NCBI RefSeq assembly: GCF_009697225.1
Contig: NZ_WIND01000005.1
Coordinates: forward strand, 124,001 to 188,000
Length of the DNA stretch: 64,000 nt
Direction: 5' to 3'
DNA from: Halovulum marinum
GTDB taxonomy: Bacteria > Pseudomonadota > Alphaproteobacteria > Rhodobacterales > Rhodobacteraceae
The notes beneath the pieces were generated by a model that was given only the letters and a program-made list of their open reading frames with translations, was not told the origin of the DNA and made no database searches. A program made the position numbers and the translations under genes. Shown piece after piece: positions 26,177 to 37,769 of this stretch (position 1 is the first letter of the stretch; the number at the start of each line of letters is the position of its first letter).

Positions 26177-27688
26177 TTGACCAGCGATGGGAACAGGCCA
26201 CAGGAGATTGCGGCCCTCGGACTGCTTGACGGCGATGCCCGCCGCGCCGGCGACTGGTCGCGCCAACGGCTGATCACCGGGCTGTCGGTGGACAGCCGTG
26301 ACACGCTGCCCGGACACCTGTTCGCCGCGCTGCCCGGCACCAGGATGCACGGCGCCGCGTTCATCAGCTATGCGCTGCGCATGGGCGCGGTGGCGATCCT
26401 GACCGATCCGACCGGCCTGGCGCTCGCCGAGGCCGAGGGCCCGCTGCCGGTGCCGGTGATCGTCCACGACGATCCGCGGCTGGTGCTGGCCCGCGCCGCC
26501 GCCGCCTGGTTCGCGGCGCAGCCCGAGACGATGGTCGCGGTGACCGGCACCAACGGCAAGACCTCGGTCGCCAGCTTCACCCGGCAGATCTGGGAGGCGG
26601 CCGGGCATGCGGCGGTCAATCTCGGCACCGTCGGCGTCGAGGGCGCGGTCGCGCGTCCGCTGACCCACACCACGCCCGAGCCCACCATCCTGCACCGGCT
26701 GCTGGCCGACCTCGCCGCCGAGGGAATCACCCACGCCGCGATGGAGGCGTCGAGTCACGGTCTGGCGCAGCGTCGGCTGGACGGGGTCCGGCTGGCGGCG
26801 GCAGCCTATACCAACATCAGCCGCGATCATCTGGACTACCACCCGGACTTCGACGCCTATTTCTTCGCCAAGTGCGGGCTGTTCCAGCGCGTGCTGCCGG
26901 CGGACGGCACGGCGGTGGTGAACCTCGACGATCACATGGGCCCGGCGGTGGCGAAGATAGCCGCCGGTCGGGGCCAGAGCGTGCTCGGCGTCGGCCGGCG
27001 CGAGCAGGCGGCGCTGCGCCTGCTGGACCAGCGCTTCGATGCGACGGGCCAGGAGCTGCGTTTCTCCTGGCGGGGCGAGGCGCATCTGCGGCGGCTCGAA
27101 CTGATCGGGGGCTTCCAGGGCGAGAACGCGCTGCTCGCCGCCGGGCTGGCGCTGGCCACCGGGATCGATCCGCACGCGGCCTTCGATGCGCTGCCGAAGC
27201 TGGTCGCGGTGCGCGGGCGGATGCAGCGGGCGGCGGTGCGCAGCAACGGCGCGGCGGTCTTCGTCGACTATGCGCACACGCCCGACGCGTTGCAGACCGC
27301 GTTGCGCGCCCTGCGCCCGCATGTCATGGGCCGGCTGCTGGTCGTGTTCGGCGCGGGGGGCGACCGCGACCCCGGCAAGCGCATCGTCATGGGCGCCGCG
27401 GCGCGCGAGAACGCCGACGTGGTCTATGTCACCGACGACAATCCGCGCTCGGAGGCTGCGGCCGCGATCCGCGCGCAGATCCTCAAGGGCGCGCCCGAGG
27501 CGAACGAGATCGGCGACCGCGCCGAGGCGATCCTGACCGCCGTCGACGCGCTTCAGGCCGGCGACACGCTGCTGATCGCCGGCAAGGGGCACGAGACCGG
27601 GCAGATCGTCGGCGACGACGTGCTGCCGTTCGACGATGCCGAGCAGGCCTCGATCGCCGTCGCGGCGCTGGAAGGCCGGCTGGCATGA
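26177..27688 (+). CDS. murE: UDP-MurNAc-tripeptide (meso-DAP) ligase
   Basis: MurE adds the third amino acid to UDP-MurNAc-L-Ala-D-Glu. The 503-residue protein has the ATP loop VAVTGTNGKTSV, the carbamylated-lysine region, HAAMEASSHGL, NISRDHLDYH and the motif DNPRSE, which marks meso-diaminopimelate specificity. No ATG fits the N-terminus: the start is a TTG at 26177, eight bases after GGGAG. Its stop overlaps the murF start. Confidence 0.93.
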   Translation: MTSDGNRPQEIAALGLLDGDARRAGDWSRQRLITGLSVDSRDTLPGHLFAALPGTRMHGAAFISYALRMGAVAILTDPTGLALAEAEGPLPVPVIVHDDPRLVLARAAAAWFAAQPETMVAVTGTNGKTSVASFTRQIWEAAGHAAVNLGTVGVEGAVARPLTHTTPEPTILHRLLADLAAEGITHAAMEASSHGLAQRRLDGVRLAAAAYTNISRDHLDYHPDFDAYFFAKCGLFQRVLPADGTAVVNLDDHMGPAVAKIAAGRGQSVLGVGRREQAALRLLDQRFDATGQELRFSWRGEAHLRRLELIGGFQGENALLAAGLALATGIDPHAAFDALPKLVAVRGRMQRAAVRSNGAAVFVDYAHTPDALQTALRALRPHVMGRLLVVFGAGGDRDPGKRIVMGAAARENADVVYVTDDNPRSEAAAAIRAQILKGAPEANEIGDRAEAILTAVDALQAGDTLLIAGKGHETGQIVGDDVLPFDDAEQASIAVAALEGRLA

Positions 27689-29133
27689 GCGCGCTCTGGA
27701 CCGCCGCCGAGGCCGCGCGGGCCACCGGCGGCCGCACCGCCGGCGCGTGGCAGGCGACCGGCGTGTCGATCGACACCCGCACGCTGGCGCCGGGCGATCT
27801 GTTCGTGGCGCTGGCCGCGCAGCGCGACGGCCACGAGTTCGTCGCCCGGGCGCTGGAGCTTGGCGCCGCCGCCGCGCTGGTCAGCCATGTGCCGGAGGGC
27901 GTGTCCGGGGACGCGCCGCTGCTGGTGGCGGACGACACGCTGGCCGCGCTGACCGCGCTGGGCGCGGTCGGGCGCGCGCGCACCCGCGCGCGGGTGGTCG
28001 CGGTGACCGGTTCGGTCGGCAAGACCTCGACCAAGGACATGCTGCGCACGGCGCTGGCCGCGCAGGCCCCGACCCACGCCGCGGACAAGAGCTACAACAA
28101 CCACTGGGGCGTGCCGCTGACGCTGGCGCGGATGCCGCGCGACACCCGCTTCGCGGTGATCGAGATCGGCATGAACCGCCCGGGAGAGATCGCGCCGCTG
28201 GCGCGGCTGGCGCGGCCGCACGTCGGCATCGTCACCACCGTCGCCGCGGCGCACATGGAGTCGTTCGGCTCGCTTGACGAGATCGCCCGCGAGAAGGCCT
28301 CGCTGGCCGAGGGGCTGGTGCCCGGCGGGGTGATGATCCTGAACCGCGACACCGGGACCTATCCGGTTCAGCGCGGCGTGGTCGGCCGGCTGGGGGTGCG
28401 CTGTCTCAGCTTCGGCGGCTCTGCGCTGGCGCACTACCGGCTGAGCGACACCAACCTGACCGAGACCGCGGTGACCGCCCGCGCCGCGTGCATGGGCGCG
28501 CCGCAGATCTTCAAGCTGGCGCAGCCGGGGCGGCACCTGGCGATGAACGCGATGGCGGTGCTGGCGGCGGTGGACGCGCTGGGCGCGGACCGCGCCCGCG
28601 CCGCGCTGGCGCTGGCCGGCTGGTCCGCCCCCGAGGGCCGCGGCGCGCGCTGGATCATCGCGCTGGGCGGCGGCGGCATCGACGGGCACGTGCACCTGAT
28701 CGACGAAAGCTACAACGCCAACCCGGCGGCGATGGCGGCGGCGTTCGAGGTCTTTGCCGTGACCCAGCCGCGCGACGGCCAGGGGCGGGTCGCGCGCGGC
28801 CGTCGCATCGCCCTGCTGGCCGACATGCTGGAGCTTGGCGCCGACGGGCCGGCGCTGCACGCGCAACTGGCGGCGCTGCCGGCGCTGGCGGCGGTCGACA
28901 CGGTGCACTGTGCCGGGCCGCTGATGAAGCACCTGCATGCGGCATTGCCGCACAAGAAGCGCGGTCTGTGGTGCGCCGACAGCGCGGCGCTGGCCGCGCG
29001 CGTGCCGCGGCTGGTGGACGCCGGCGACGTGGTGATGTGCAAGGGCTCGAACGGCAGCCGGGTCGGGCTGCTGGTGCAGGCGATCAAGAAACTGGGCGAT
29101 GCACGCCCGCTGGATGCGCAAGGAACCGAGTAG
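27685..29133 (+). CDS. murF: UDP-MurNAc-tripeptide-D-Ala-D-Ala ligase
   Basis: MurF attaches D-Ala-D-Ala to complete the pentapeptide. The 482-residue protein has the N-terminal VSIDTRTLAPGDLFVAL, ATP loop VVAVTGSVGKTSTKDM, YNNHWGVPLTL, EIGMNRPGEIAPLARLARP and VHLIDESYNANPAAM, then the C-terminal Mur ligase domain. The start ATG lies in an ATGA overlap with murE and the stop abuts mraY. Confidence 0.95.
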   Translation: MSALWTAAEAARATGGRTAGAWQATGVSIDTRTLAPGDLFVALAAQRDGHEFVARALELGAAAALVSHVPEGVSGDAPLLVADDTLAALTALGAVGRARTRARVVAVTGSVGKTSTKDMLRTALAAQAPTHAADKSYNNHWGVPLTLARMPRDTRFAVIEIGMNRPGEIAPLARLARPHVGIVTTVAAAHMESFGSLDEIAREKASLAEGLVPGGVMILNRDTGTYPVQRGVVGRLGVRCLSFGGSALAHYRLSDTNLTETAVTARAACMGAPQIFKLAQPGRHLAMNAMAVLAAVDALGADRARAALALAGWSAPEGRGARWIIALGGGGIDGHVHLIDESYNANPAAMAAAFEVFAVTQPRDGQGRVARGRRIALLADMLELGADGPALHAQLAALPALAAVDTVHCAGPLMKHLHAALPHKKRGLWCADSAALAARVPRLVDAGDVVMCKGSNGSRVGLLVQAIKKLGDARPLDAQGTE

Positions 29134-30219
29134 ATGCTGTATTTCCTCAGCGGAGTTTCCGACGACGGCGGGTTGTTCAACCTGTTCAGCTACATCACCT
29201 TTCGTGCCGGCGGCGCGTTCCTGACGGCGCTGATCTTCGGGTTCATCTTCGGCCGGCCGCTGATCAACTTCCTGCGCCGCAAGCAGAAGCGCGGTCAGCC
29301 GATTCGCGAGGACGGCCCCGAGGGCCACATCCTGACCAAGGCCGGAACGCCGACGATGGGCGGTCTGCTGGTCCTGTCGGCGCTGCTGGTCTCGACGCTG
29401 CTGTGGGCGCGGCTCGACAATGGCTTTGTCTGGCTGATCCTGTTCGTCACCGCCGCCTTCGGGCTGATCGGCTTCGCCGACGACTATTCCAAGGTCACCA
29501 AGCAGGACGTGGCCGGCATCTCGGGGCGGGTGCGGCTGGCCATCGGCTTCGGCATCGCCGCGATCGCGGCGGGCTGGGCGATGTGGCTGCAGCCGGCCGG
29601 GCTAAGCGGCCAGCTGGCGTTCCCGGTGTTCAAGAACCTGCTGCTGAACCTGTCGTTCCTGTTCGTGCCCTTCGCGATGATCGTGATCGTCGGCGCCGCA
29701 AACGCGGTGAACATGACCGACGGCCTGGACGGCCTTGCGATCATGCCGGTGATGATCGCCGGCGGCAGTTTCGGCATCATCGCCTATGTCGTGGGCCGGA
29801 CCGACTTCACCCAGTATCTGGACGTCCACTACGTCCCCGGCACCGGCGAGATCGCGATCTTCTCGGCGGCGCTGATCGGCGGGGGGCTGGGTTTTCTGTG
29901 GTACAACGCGCCGCCGGCGGCGGTGTTCATGGGCGACACCGGCAGCCTGGCGCTGGGCGGCGCGCTGGGCGCCATCGCGGTCGCGACCAAGCACGAGATC
30001 GTGCTGGCGATCATCGGCGGGCTGTTCGTGGTCGAGGCGCTGTCGGTGATCATCCAGGTGGCCTATTACAAGCGCACCAAGAAGCGGATCTTCCTGATGG
30101 CGCCGATCCATCATCATTTCGAGAAGAAGGGCTGGGGCGAGGCGCAGATCGTCATCCGGTTCTGGATCATCAGCGTGATCCTGGCGATGATCGGCCTTGC
30201 GACCCTGAAGCTGAGATGA
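29134..30219 (+). CDS. mraY: phospho-MurNAc-pentapeptide transferase
   Basis: MraY transfers phospho-MurNAc-pentapeptide to undecaprenyl phosphate, making lipid I at the inner membrane. The 361-residue protein has about ten membrane helices and the signatures [21 protein letters not shown] (catalytic Asp-Asp), [12 protein letters not shown], and [13 protein letters not shown], and ends near [19 protein letters not shown]. It starts directly after the murF stop and overlaps the following SDR gene by 4 bp. Confidence 0.96.
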   Translation: MLYFLSGVSDDGGLFNLFSYITFRAGGAFLTALIFGFIFGRPLINFLRRKQKRGQPIREDGPEGHILTKAGTPTMGGLLVLSALLVSTLLWARLDNGFVWLILFVTAAFGLIGFADDYSKVTKQDVAGISGRVRLAIGFGIAAIAAGWAMWLQPAGLSGQLAFPVFKNLLLNLSFLFVPFAMIVIVGAANAVNMTDGLDGLAIMPVMIAGGSFGIIAYVVGRTDFTQYLDVHYVPGTGEIAIFSAALIGGGLGFLWYNAPPAAVFMGDTGSLALGGALGAIAVATKHEIVLAIIGGLFVVEALSVIIQVAYYKRTKKRIFLMAPIHHHFEKKGWGEAQIVIRFWIISVILAMIGLATLKLR

Positions 30220-30875
30220 TCCGCAAGGCGCTGGTCACCGGCGGCAACCGCGGCATCGGCCGGGCGATCGCGGCGGGGCTGGCGGCGCAGGGGCTCGACG
30301 TGGTGATCGGCGCGCGGGATCCGCAGGCCGGGCAAGTGGCCGCCGATGCGCTTGGCGTCCGTGCCGTTCATCTGGACCTGACGCACATCGAAAGCGTGCG
30401 GGACGCCGTCGCGGCCGAGGGCGGCTTCGACATCGTGGTCAACAATGCCGGCGTGCTGGACGGCGGCGGGCTGCTGGCCGATCCGGGCCCGTACCAGACC
30501 GCGATGCAGGTCATGGTCCACGGCCCCTACCATCTGATCCGCGCCAATGTCGCGCACATGCGCGGGCAGGGCTGGGGCCGGATCGTCAATCTCTCGTCGG
30601 GCTGGGGCGCGTTCTCGGAAGGTCTGGACGGGCCGGGTGCCTACGCGGTCGCCAAGGCCTCGCTGAATGCGCTGACGCTGGCGCTCAGCCACGAATTGCC
30701 CGATACGATCAAGATCAACGCGATGTGCCCCGGATGGGTGCGCACGCGCATGGGCGGCCCCGGCGCAAGCCGGTCGCCGGAAGAGGGCGCAGACACTGCC
30801 GTCTGGCTGGCGACGCTGCCCGAGGACGGCCCCACCGGGGGCTTCTTCCGCGACCGCAAGCCGATCGCCTGGTAG
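30216..30875 (+). CDS. short-chain dehydrogenase/reductase (SDR) inside the dcw cluster
   Basis: The 219-residue protein is a classical SDR. The cofactor motif TGGNRGIG is at residues 8-15, NNAG is in [11 protein letters not shown], and the active site Tyr-Lys is in [10 protein letters not shown], with Ser in [10 protein letters not shown]. It would reduce or oxidise a carbonyl or hydroxyl using NAD(P). The usual dcw order is mraY-murD; here the SDR is translationally coupled to mraY (ATGA overlap) and leads into murD after 14 bp. It may have been recruited into the operon; substrate unknown. Confidence 0.85.
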   Translation: MIRKALVTGGNRGIGRAIAAGLAAQGLDVVIGARDPQAGQVAADALGVRAVHLDLTHIESVRDAVAAEGGFDIVVNNAGVLDGGGLLADPGPYQTAMQVMVHGPYHLIRANVAHMRGQGWGRIVNLSSGWGAFSEGLDGPGAYAVAKASLNALTLALSHELPDTIKINAMCPGWVRTRMGGPGASRSPEEGADTAVWLATLPEDGPTGGFFRDRKPIAW

Positions 30876-30889
30876 GAAGGAAAAGCCGC

Positions 30890-32296
30890 ATGATCCCGGT
30901 CAGGGGCTACGAGGGGCATCGCGTGGGCGTGCTGGGGCTGGGCCGCTCGGGGCTGGCGACGGCGCGGGCGCTGGCCGCCGGCGGCGCGGTGCCGGCCTGC
31001 TGGGACGACAGCGACGGCGCACGCGAGAAGGCCGCCGCCGAGGGGTTCGAGATCGCCGATCTGCGCCGCGACGCGGCGTGGGAGGGGATGGTCGCGCTGA
31101 TCGTCTCGCCCGGCATCCCGCATCTCTACCCGGCGCCGCACCCGATCATCGAGCGGGCCTATCATCGCGGCGTCGCCGTCGACAACGACGTCGGCCTGTT
31201 CTTCCGATCCTGGGCAACGGACGACTGGCACGAGATGGACCCGACGCCGCGCGTGGTCTGCGTCACCGGCTCGAACGGCAAGTCCACCACCACCGCGCTG
31301 CTGCACCACTGCCTGACGGATGCCGGCCGCCCGACCCAGATGGGCGGCAACATCGGCCGCGGCGTGCTGGACCTGGACCCGGCCGCAGAGGCCGAGGTCG
31401 TGGTGCTGGAGCTGTCATCCTACCAGACCGAGCTGGCGCGCGCGCTGGCCCCGGACATCGCCATCTTCCTCAACCTGAGCCCCGACCACCTGGACCGGCA
31501 CGGCGGCCCGGGCGGCTATTTCGCCGCCAAGCGCCGCCTGTTCGCCGAGGGCGGGCCCGAGCGCAGCGTGATCGGCGTCGACGGTCCCGAGGGGCGGCTG
31601 CTGGCCAACCAGATGCGCGAGGTGACCGGTTCCGGCGATCCGGTGATCCGCATCGCCAATTCGGTGCAGATCAAGGACGGCTGGTCGGTGTTCGCGCGCA
31701 AGGGCTTCCTGGCGGAATGGCGCGGCGGGCGGCAGATGGCCTCGGTCGACCTGCGCGACATTCCCGCGCTGCCCGGCGCGCACAACCACCAGAACGCCTG
31801 CGCCGCCTGGGCCGCGCTGCGTGCGCTGGGGCTGTCGCCGCGGCAGATCGAGAAGGGGCTGCGCAGCTATCCCGGTCTGGCCCACCGCAGCCAGGTGATC
31901 GCGACGCGCGACGGTGTCACCTTCGTCAACGACAGCAAGGCGACGAACGCCGACGCCGCCGAGAAGGCGCTGATGGCCTATGACAACATCCGCTGGATCG
32001 CCGGCGGCGTGCCCAAGGAGGGCGGCATCGAGCCGCTGCGCCCGCTGTTTGCGCGCGTCGCCAAGGCCTATCTGATCGGCCAGTGCGCGCCCGCCTTCGC
32101 CGCCACGCTGGGCGATACCCCGCACACCGACTGCGGCACACTCGACGCGGCGGTGACGGCGGCCGCCGCCGATGCGCGGCCGGGCGACACTGTGCTGCTG
32201 GCGCCCGCCGCCGCCAGCTTCGACCAGTACCCGAGTTTCGAGCACCGGGGCGATCATTTCATCGACCTCGTGCGCAAGCTCGGGGCCGGGCGGTGA
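30890..32296 (+). CDS. murD: UDP-MurNAc-L-alanine-D-glutamate ligase
   Basis: MurD adds D-Glu to UDP-MurNAc-L-Ala. The 468-residue protein has [23 protein letters not shown] loop [37 protein letters not shown], and [12 protein letters not shown], then [16 protein letters not shown] and [29 protein letters not shown] precedes the ATG. The following GFA gene overlaps it. It is the last dcw gene here: ftsW and murG do not follow. Confidence 0.95.
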   Translation: MIPVRGYEGHRVGVLGLGRSGLATARALAAGGAVPACWDDSDGAREKAAAEGFEIADLRRDAAWEGMVALIVSPGIPHLYPAPHPIIERAYHRGVAVDNDVGLFFRSWATDDWHEMDPTPRVVCVTGSNGKSTTTALLHHCLTDAGRPTQMGGNIGRGVLDLDPAAEAEVVVLELSSYQTELARALAPDIAIFLNLSPDHLDRHGGPGGYFAAKRRLFAEGGPERSVIGVDGPEGRLLANQMREVTGSGDPVIRIANSVQIKDGWSVFARKGFLAEWRGGRQMASVDLRDIPALPGAHNHQNACAAWAALRALGLSPRQIEKGLRSYPGLAHRSQVIATRDGVTFVNDSKATNADAAEKALMAYDNIRWIAGGVPKEGGIEPLRPLFARVAKAYLIGQCAPAFAATLGDTPHTDCGTLDAAVTAAAADARPGDTVLLAPAAASFDQYPSFEHRGDHFIDLVRKLGAGR

Positions 32297-32763
32297 ACGG
32301 CCGCTGCACCTGCGGCGCGGTGCGCTTCCGGCTGACCGCGGCGCCGATGTTCGTGCACTGCTGCCACTGTAGCTGGTGCCAGCGCGAGACCGGTTCGGCC
32401 TTCGTGATCAACGCGCTGATCGAGGCGTCGCGGGTCCAGATCCTCGAGGGCCGGCCGGTCGAGGTGCCGGTCCCGTCCGCCAGCGGCAAGGGCCAGCGTA
32501 TCAGCCGCTGCCCCGCCTGCCAGGTCGCGCTGTGGAGCGTCTATCCCGGCGCCGGTCCGGCGATCCGCTTCGTTCGCGTCGGCACGCTGGACGATCCGGG
32601 CGCGCTGCCGCCCGACATCCACATCTTCACCGCCGGCAAGCTGCCCTGGGTCAGCCTGCCCGAGGGTGTTCCGGCGGTCCCGGAATACTATTCCGCCCGC
32701 AAGTACTGGCCCGCCGCCAGCCGGGCGCGGTTCGCGGCGGCGCGGGGGCCGGAATCAGCCTGA
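32293..32763 (+). CDS. GFA-family (glutathione-dependent formaldehyde-activating-like) zinc protein
   Basis: The 156-residue protein has the GFA zinc-binding cysteines: CTCGAV at 5-8, then [12 protein letters not shown] near 28-33, and [10 protein letters not shown] in the middle. The family includes a glutathione S-hydroxymethyl synthase, but most members are unassigned. The GTG start overlaps the murD stop. It is convergent with the TerB-like gene and their 3' ends overlap by about 9 bp. Confidence 0.85.
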   Translation: MNGRCTCGAVRFRLTAAPMFVHCCHCSWCQRETGSAFVINALIEASRVQILEGRPVEVPVPSASGKGQRISRCPACQVALWSVYPGAGPAIRFVRVGTLDDPGALPPDIHIFTAGKLPWVSLPEGVPAVPEYYSARKYWPAASRARFAAARGPESA

Positions 32764-33201
32764 AAGACGCTGCTGCGCGCGCTGTCGCGCCAGACCGCTG
32801 TCGACGTCGTTGATCCCCAGAAGCTTGACCACCAGCCGCAGGAAGGCGTTCTCGGCGTGGTCGCGATCGGCGTCGGCCAGCGCCACCTGCCACAGCGCCT
32901 CGACGATGGCGCCGCGCTCCTCGTAGGGCACGCCGTCCTTGATCGCCTTGGTCAGGTGCACGGTGTCGCCGGCCTCCTGCTCCAGCGCCTCGCCCTCGGC
33001 GCGCAGTTCGGCGGCCTGCGACTCGGTCAGGCCATAGCGGCTGATCAGGATGCGGTCGATGCGCGCCCGTTCGGCCGGGGCGTAGTCGTCGTCGATGCGC
33101 GCGCAACGCACCAGAAGCGCCGCCAGCGAGCGGCGGTAGTCGCCCTGCGGATCGGGCTGCGGGGCCTTGCCCAGAAGGCGGTTCATCAGATCGGCAAACA
33201 T
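32755..33201 (-). CDS. TerB-like (tellurite resistance) helical protein
   Basis: The 148-residue protein starts MFADLMNRLLGKAPQPD and has the TerB/DUF533-like helical fold: ALLVRCARIDDDYAPAERARIDRILISRYGL, and LWQVALADADRDHAENAFLRLVVKLLGI. Such proteins are usually one-domain metal-binding helical bundles of unclear function, not resistance genes by themselves. An ATG three codons upstream (33210) is possible. It follows pyrG? No: it lies downstream of pyrG by 38 bp on the same strand. Confidence 0.8.
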   Translation of the reverse strand: MFADLMNRLLGKAPQPDPQGDYRRSLAALLVRCARIDDDYAPAERARIDRILISRYGLTESQAAELRAEGEALEQEAGDTVHLTKAIKDGVPYEERGAIVEALWQVALADADRDHAENAFLRLVVKLLGINDVDSGLARQRAQQRLSG

Positions 33202-33238
33202 GCTGTGCATGTAGGGTCGCCGCCGCCGGCCGAAAAGG

Positions 33239-34885
33239 TCACACCAGCCGCGACTGCGCCAGCGCCGCGCGCACGAAGTCGCGGAACAGCGGGTGCGGGG
33301 CGAACGGCTTGGATTTCAGCTCGGGGTGGAACTGCACGCCGATGTACCAGGGATGGTCGTCGTACTCGACGATTTCCGGCAGGCGGCCGTCGGGCGACAT
33401 GCCGGAAAAGCTCAGCCCTGCGGCCTCGAGCTTGTCGCGGTACTTGATGTCCACCTCGTAGCGGTGGCGGTGCCTCTCCGAGATCGCGCAGCCGCCGTAG
33501 ATCCCGGCGACCCTGCTGCCTTCGGTCAGCACCGCGTCGTAGGCGCCAAGGCGCATGGTGCCGCCCTTGTCGTCGGCCTGGGTGCGCTGCACGGTGCGAT
33601 TTCCCTCGACCCATTCCTTGAGGTGATAGACCACCGGCTCGAATCGCTTCATGCCGGCCTCGTGGTCGAATTCCTCGGAGCCGGCGTTCTCCAGCCCGGC
33701 CAGGTCGCGCGCCGCCTCGATCACCGCCATCTGCATGCCCAGGCAGATGCCCAGGTACGGCACCTTGCGCTCGCGCGCGAACTTCGCCGCGCGGATCTTG
33801 CCCTCGGTGCCGCGCTCGCCGAAGCCGCCGGGAACGACGATGGCGTTATAGCCCTCCAGCAGCGGGGCGACGTCCTCGTCGCGCTCGAAGATCTCGGCGT
33901 CGATCCACTCGGCGCGCACCCGCACCCGGTTCGCCATGCCGCCGTGGGTCAGCGCCTCGGCGATGGACTTGTAGGCATCTTCCAGCTGGGTGTACTTGCC
34001 GACGATCGCCACGCGCACCTCGCCGTCGGGGTTGTAGACCCGGTCGGCGACGTCTTCCCATTTCTCGAGGTTAGGCTTCGGCGCGGGCGAGATGCCGAAG
34101 GCGTCCAGCACCGCCTGGTCCAGCCCCTCGCGGTGGTAGGCCAGCGGCGCCTCGTAGATCGAGCGCAGGTCCTGGGCGGCAATCACCGCGTCCTGGCGCA
34201 CGTTGCAGAACAGCGCCAGCTTCTCGCGCTCCTTGTCCGGGATCGGGCCCTCGGACCGGCACACCAGCACGTCCGGGGCCAGTCCGATCGAGCGCAGTTC
34301 CTTGACCGAGTGCTGCGTGGGCTTGGTCTTCAGCTCGCCCGACGCCTTGATCCAGGGCAGCAGCGTCAGGTGCATGAATATGCACTGGCCGCGGGGCTTT
34401 TCCTGCGCAAACTGGCGGATCGCCTCGAAGAACGGCAGGCCCTCGATGTCGCCGACGGTGCCGCCGATCTCGCACAGCATGAAATCGACCTCGTCGCCGC
34501 CGATCTCGAGGAAATCCTTGATCTCGTTGGTGACGTGCGGGATCACCTGGATGGTCTTGCCGAGGTAGTCGCCGCGGCGCTCCTTTTCCAGCACGTTGGA
34601 ATAGATCCGCCCCGAGCTGATCGAATCCGTGGTCCGCGCGGCGACGCCGGTGAAGCGTTCGTAATGGCCCAGGTCGAGGTCGGTCTCGGCGCCGTCGTCG
34701 GTGACGAATACCTCGCCGTGCTCGTAGGGGCTCATCGTGCCGGGATCGACGTTCAGATAGGGATCGAGCTTGCGCAGCCGGACCGAATAGCCGCGCGCCT
34801 GCAGCAGCGCCCCCAGCGCGGCCGAGGCCAGGCCCTTGCCCAGGCTGGAAACGACACCGCCGGTGATGAAGATGTACCGCGCCAT
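33239..34885 (-). CDS. pyrG: CTP synthase
   Basis: PyrG aminates UTP to CTP using glutamine and ATP. The 548-residue protein has the synthase domain start [20 protein letters not shown] with P-loop, [32 protein letters not shown], and the glutamine amidotransferase domain with the nucleophile Cys in [12 protein letters not shown] and catalytic His/Glu in [10 protein letters not shown]. Length normal. It is downstream of secG but separated by a terminator. Confidence 0.97.
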   Translation of the reverse strand: MARYIFITGGVVSSLGKGLASAALGALLQARGYSVRLRKLDPYLNVDPGTMSPYEHGEVFVTDDGAETDLDLGHYERFTGVAARTTDSISSGRIYSNVLEKERRGDYLGKTIQVIPHVTNEIKDFLEIGGDEVDFMLCEIGGTVGDIEGLPFFEAIRQFAQEKPRGQCIFMHLTLLPWIKASGELKTKPTQHSVKELRSIGLAPDVLVCRSEGPIPDKEREKLALFCNVRQDAVIAAQDLRSIYEAPLAYHREGLDQAVLDAFGISPAPKPNLEKWEDVADRVYNPDGEVRVAIVGKYTQLEDAYKSIAEALTHGGMANRVRVRAEWIDAEIFERDEDVAPLLEGYNAIVVPGGFGERGTEGKIRAAKFARERKVPYLGICLGMQMAVIEAARDLAGLENAGSEEFDHEAGMKRFEPVVYHLKEWVEGNRTVQRTQADDKGGTMRLGAYDAVLTEGSRVAGIYGGCAISERHRHRYEVDIKYRDKLEAAGLSFSGMSPDGRLPEIVEYDDHPWYIGVQFHPELKSKPFAPHPLFRDFVRAALAQSRLV

Positions 34886-35016
34886 GATGCGACAGCGCCT
34901 CCCGTGCGCTTGCGCCGGGTCCGACCCGGCCGAAATATTGCTGCTCCACGGGATTGCAGACGTAAGCCATTCTTGCCGCCAAGACAAGTCGCGGTTGCGC
35001 AATATCCTGTGGAATG

Positions 35017-35043
35017 AAAAAGCCGGGCAACCATCGGTTGCCC
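35017..35043 (-). terminator. Terminator between secG and pyrG
   Basis: On the minus strand GGGCAACC-GAT-GGTTGCCC (35043-35025) is followed by GGCTTTTT. It lies just downstream of the secG stop and shields pyrG, which must then have its own promoter in 34886-35016. Confidence 0.8.
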
Positions 35044-35057
35044 CTGAGCCGGAGAAA

Positions 35058-35489
35058 TTATTCGGCCGGCGGCGGAACCGCGGGTCCCGATGCGCCGGAA
35101 CTGCCCGAGGTGCCGCCTGCGCCATCCGCGGGCACGGGCGCGGGCGGCGTCAGATCGCCACCATCCAGCGCGGGCGGCAGGGCGATCCCGCCGGCGCCGC
35201 CGGTGCTGCCGCCGGCGGGGGCCGGGGTCTCGACGCCGACGCGGTCGATCACCGAACTGCCGGCGGAATCGCGCGTGGCGATCCAGGTCAGCGCCAGGCT
35301 GGTGCAGATGAAGCCGATCGCCAGGATCCAGGTCACCTTGGCCATCGGCGTGGTGGGCGGACGCCCGGACATCACGCCGCCGCCACCGCCGCCGATCCCC
35401 AGCCCGCCCCCTTCGGAGCGCTGCAGCAGCACCGACAGGATCAGCGCCAGCGCCAGCAGAAGGTGGATGATCAGAACGATGTTTTCCAT
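35058..35489 (-). CDS. secG: preprotein translocase subunit SecG
   Basis: SecG supports SecYE in protein export. The 143-residue protein has two membrane helices ([20 protein letters not shown] and [20 protein letters not shown]) joined by the family's glycine-rich cytoplasmic loop ([20 protein letters not shown]). The last 60 residues are a Pro/Gly/Ala-rich tail that is longer than in enterobacteria but common in Rhodobacterales. Confidence 0.93.
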   Translation of the reverse strand: MENIVLIIHLLLALALILSVLLQRSEGGGLGIGGGGGGVMSGRPPTTPMAKVTWILAIGFICTSLALTWIATRDSAGSSVIDRVGVETPAPAGGSTGGAGGIALPPALDGGDLTPPAPVPADGAGGTSGSSGASGPAVPPPAE

Positions 35490-35618
35490 GACGTGCCCGT
35501 GCGGTTCCCGTGCGTTTCCGGCTCAGCGCCGGTGTCTAGGCCATGAGGTCGGGCTTGTCGATGGGCAAATCACCCCCGCCCCCGGACCCGACCCGGCCGC
35601 GCTGCGCAAGCCGCGCGG

Positions 35619-36029
35619 TCAGGCGCTTGTCTCCTCGACGTCGTCCACGTCCAGCTGGCCGGACAGCCGGCGGCGGATGATCGACCAGCTCAGCCCGACG
35701 CCCATCACCACCGACAGCGTGATCAGCCCCAGCCAGGCCATCACCGAGGGGTTCTCGACCGAGACGATCCCGGCCTCGATCAGCACCCAGATCAGCGCCG
35801 CGATGATCGCCAGCACCAGACCGATGCCGACGATGCCGATCGAGCGGACGGTGGCGCGCAGGTAGATCACATAGGCGACGAACAGCAGCAGGCCGATCAG
35901 CACCTTCAGCGCCGGCGACTGGTCGAAGCCGCCGCGCACCCAGTCGACATAGCTGAAACCGGCGGGATTGTAGGTCAGCAGGACCAGCGCCAGCGCGGCG
36001 GCCCAGCGGATCAGGAAGGCTCTGCCCAT
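35619..36029 (-). CDS. DUF6524-like four-helix membrane protein
   Basis: The 136-residue protein begins MGRAFLIRWAAALALVLLTY and has four membrane helices, ending in WSIIRRRLSGQLDVDDVEETSA. I recall similar Rhodobacterales proteins under DUF6524; function unknown. AGGAG seven bases upstream fixes the ATG. It lies between ilvC and secG on the minus strand. Confidence 0.75.
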   Translation of the reverse strand: MGRAFLIRWAAALALVLLTYNPAGFSYVDWVRGGFDQSPALKVLIGLLLFVAYVIYLRATVRSIGIVGIGLVLAIIAALIWVLIEAGIVSVENPSVMAWLGLITLSVVMGVGLSWSIIRRRLSGQLDVDDVEETSA

Positions 36030-36101
36030 GTCTCGCTCCTGCAAATCGCTTTTGCGCGGACCTTACCGAGCGCGCCGATCCAAGGCTAGGAAAACCCGGC
36101 T

Positions 36102-36132
36102 CGCGCACCCGGGGCCGTCCCCCGGGTGCGCG
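36102..36132 (-). terminator. Strong hairpin after ilvC
   Basis: A 13-bp perfect stem (CGCGCACCCGGGG and its complement, 36102-36114 and 36120-36132) with loop CCGTC lies 12 bp downstream of the ilvC stop. On the minus strand a GTTTT run follows about eight bases later, so termination is likely but the U-run is offset. Confidence 0.65.
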
Positions 36133-36143
36133 ATTTGTCACAA

Positions 36144-37277
<1,134 letters not shown>

Positions 37278-37310
37278 TCATTCGCCATATCGGACCGAAG
37301 CGAGACTTTC

Positions 37311-37769
37311 ATGCAGATCGACCGCATCGACCGCCACCTGCTGCGCCTGTTGCAGGAGGACGCGGCGCGCCCGGTCTCGGTGCTGGCCGAGGCCGCCGGA
37401 ATCTCGGTCTCGGCCTGCCGCCGGCGCATCGACCGGCTGGAGGCCGGCGGCGTCATCGCTGCCCGCCGCGTGGCCTTGGACCTCAGGGCGCTGGGCTTCG
37501 AGGTGCAGGTGTTCCTGCGGGTGACCCTGGACAAGACCGAGCCGCGCGCCTTCGATGCCTTCATCGCCGAGGCGCGCCGGATCGCCAACGTGCAGAGCAT
37601 CGAGACGCTGCTGGGCCGGGTCGACATCCGCATGGACGTGGTCGCGCGGGACCTCGGCCACTACCAGCAGATCTATCAGGAACGGATCCTGGCGTTGCCG
37701 CACATCGCGGACATCGAGGCGCTGATGCTGGTGTCGGAGCTGAAGAACTCGGAGGCGCTGGCGATCTGA
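37311..37769 (+). CDS. Lrp/AsnC-family regulator 1
   Basis: The 152-residue protein starts MQIDRIDRHLLRLLQEDAAR, with an AsnC-type helix-turn-helix (VSVLAEAAGISVSACRRRIDRLEAGGVI) and a RAM effector domain with LGHYQQIYQERILALPHIADIEALMLVSELKNS. Such factors sense amino acids. A GTG 14 codons upstream lies in the operator region and is less likely. The stop and the start of regulator 2 overlap (TGATG). Confidence 0.88.
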   Translation: MQIDRIDRHLLRLLQEDAARPVSVLAEAAGISVSACRRRIDRLEAGGVIAARRVALDLRALGFEVQVFLRVTLDKTEPRAFDAFIAEARRIANVQSIETLLGRVDIRMDVVARDLGHYQQIYQERILALPHIADIEALMLVSELKNSEALAI

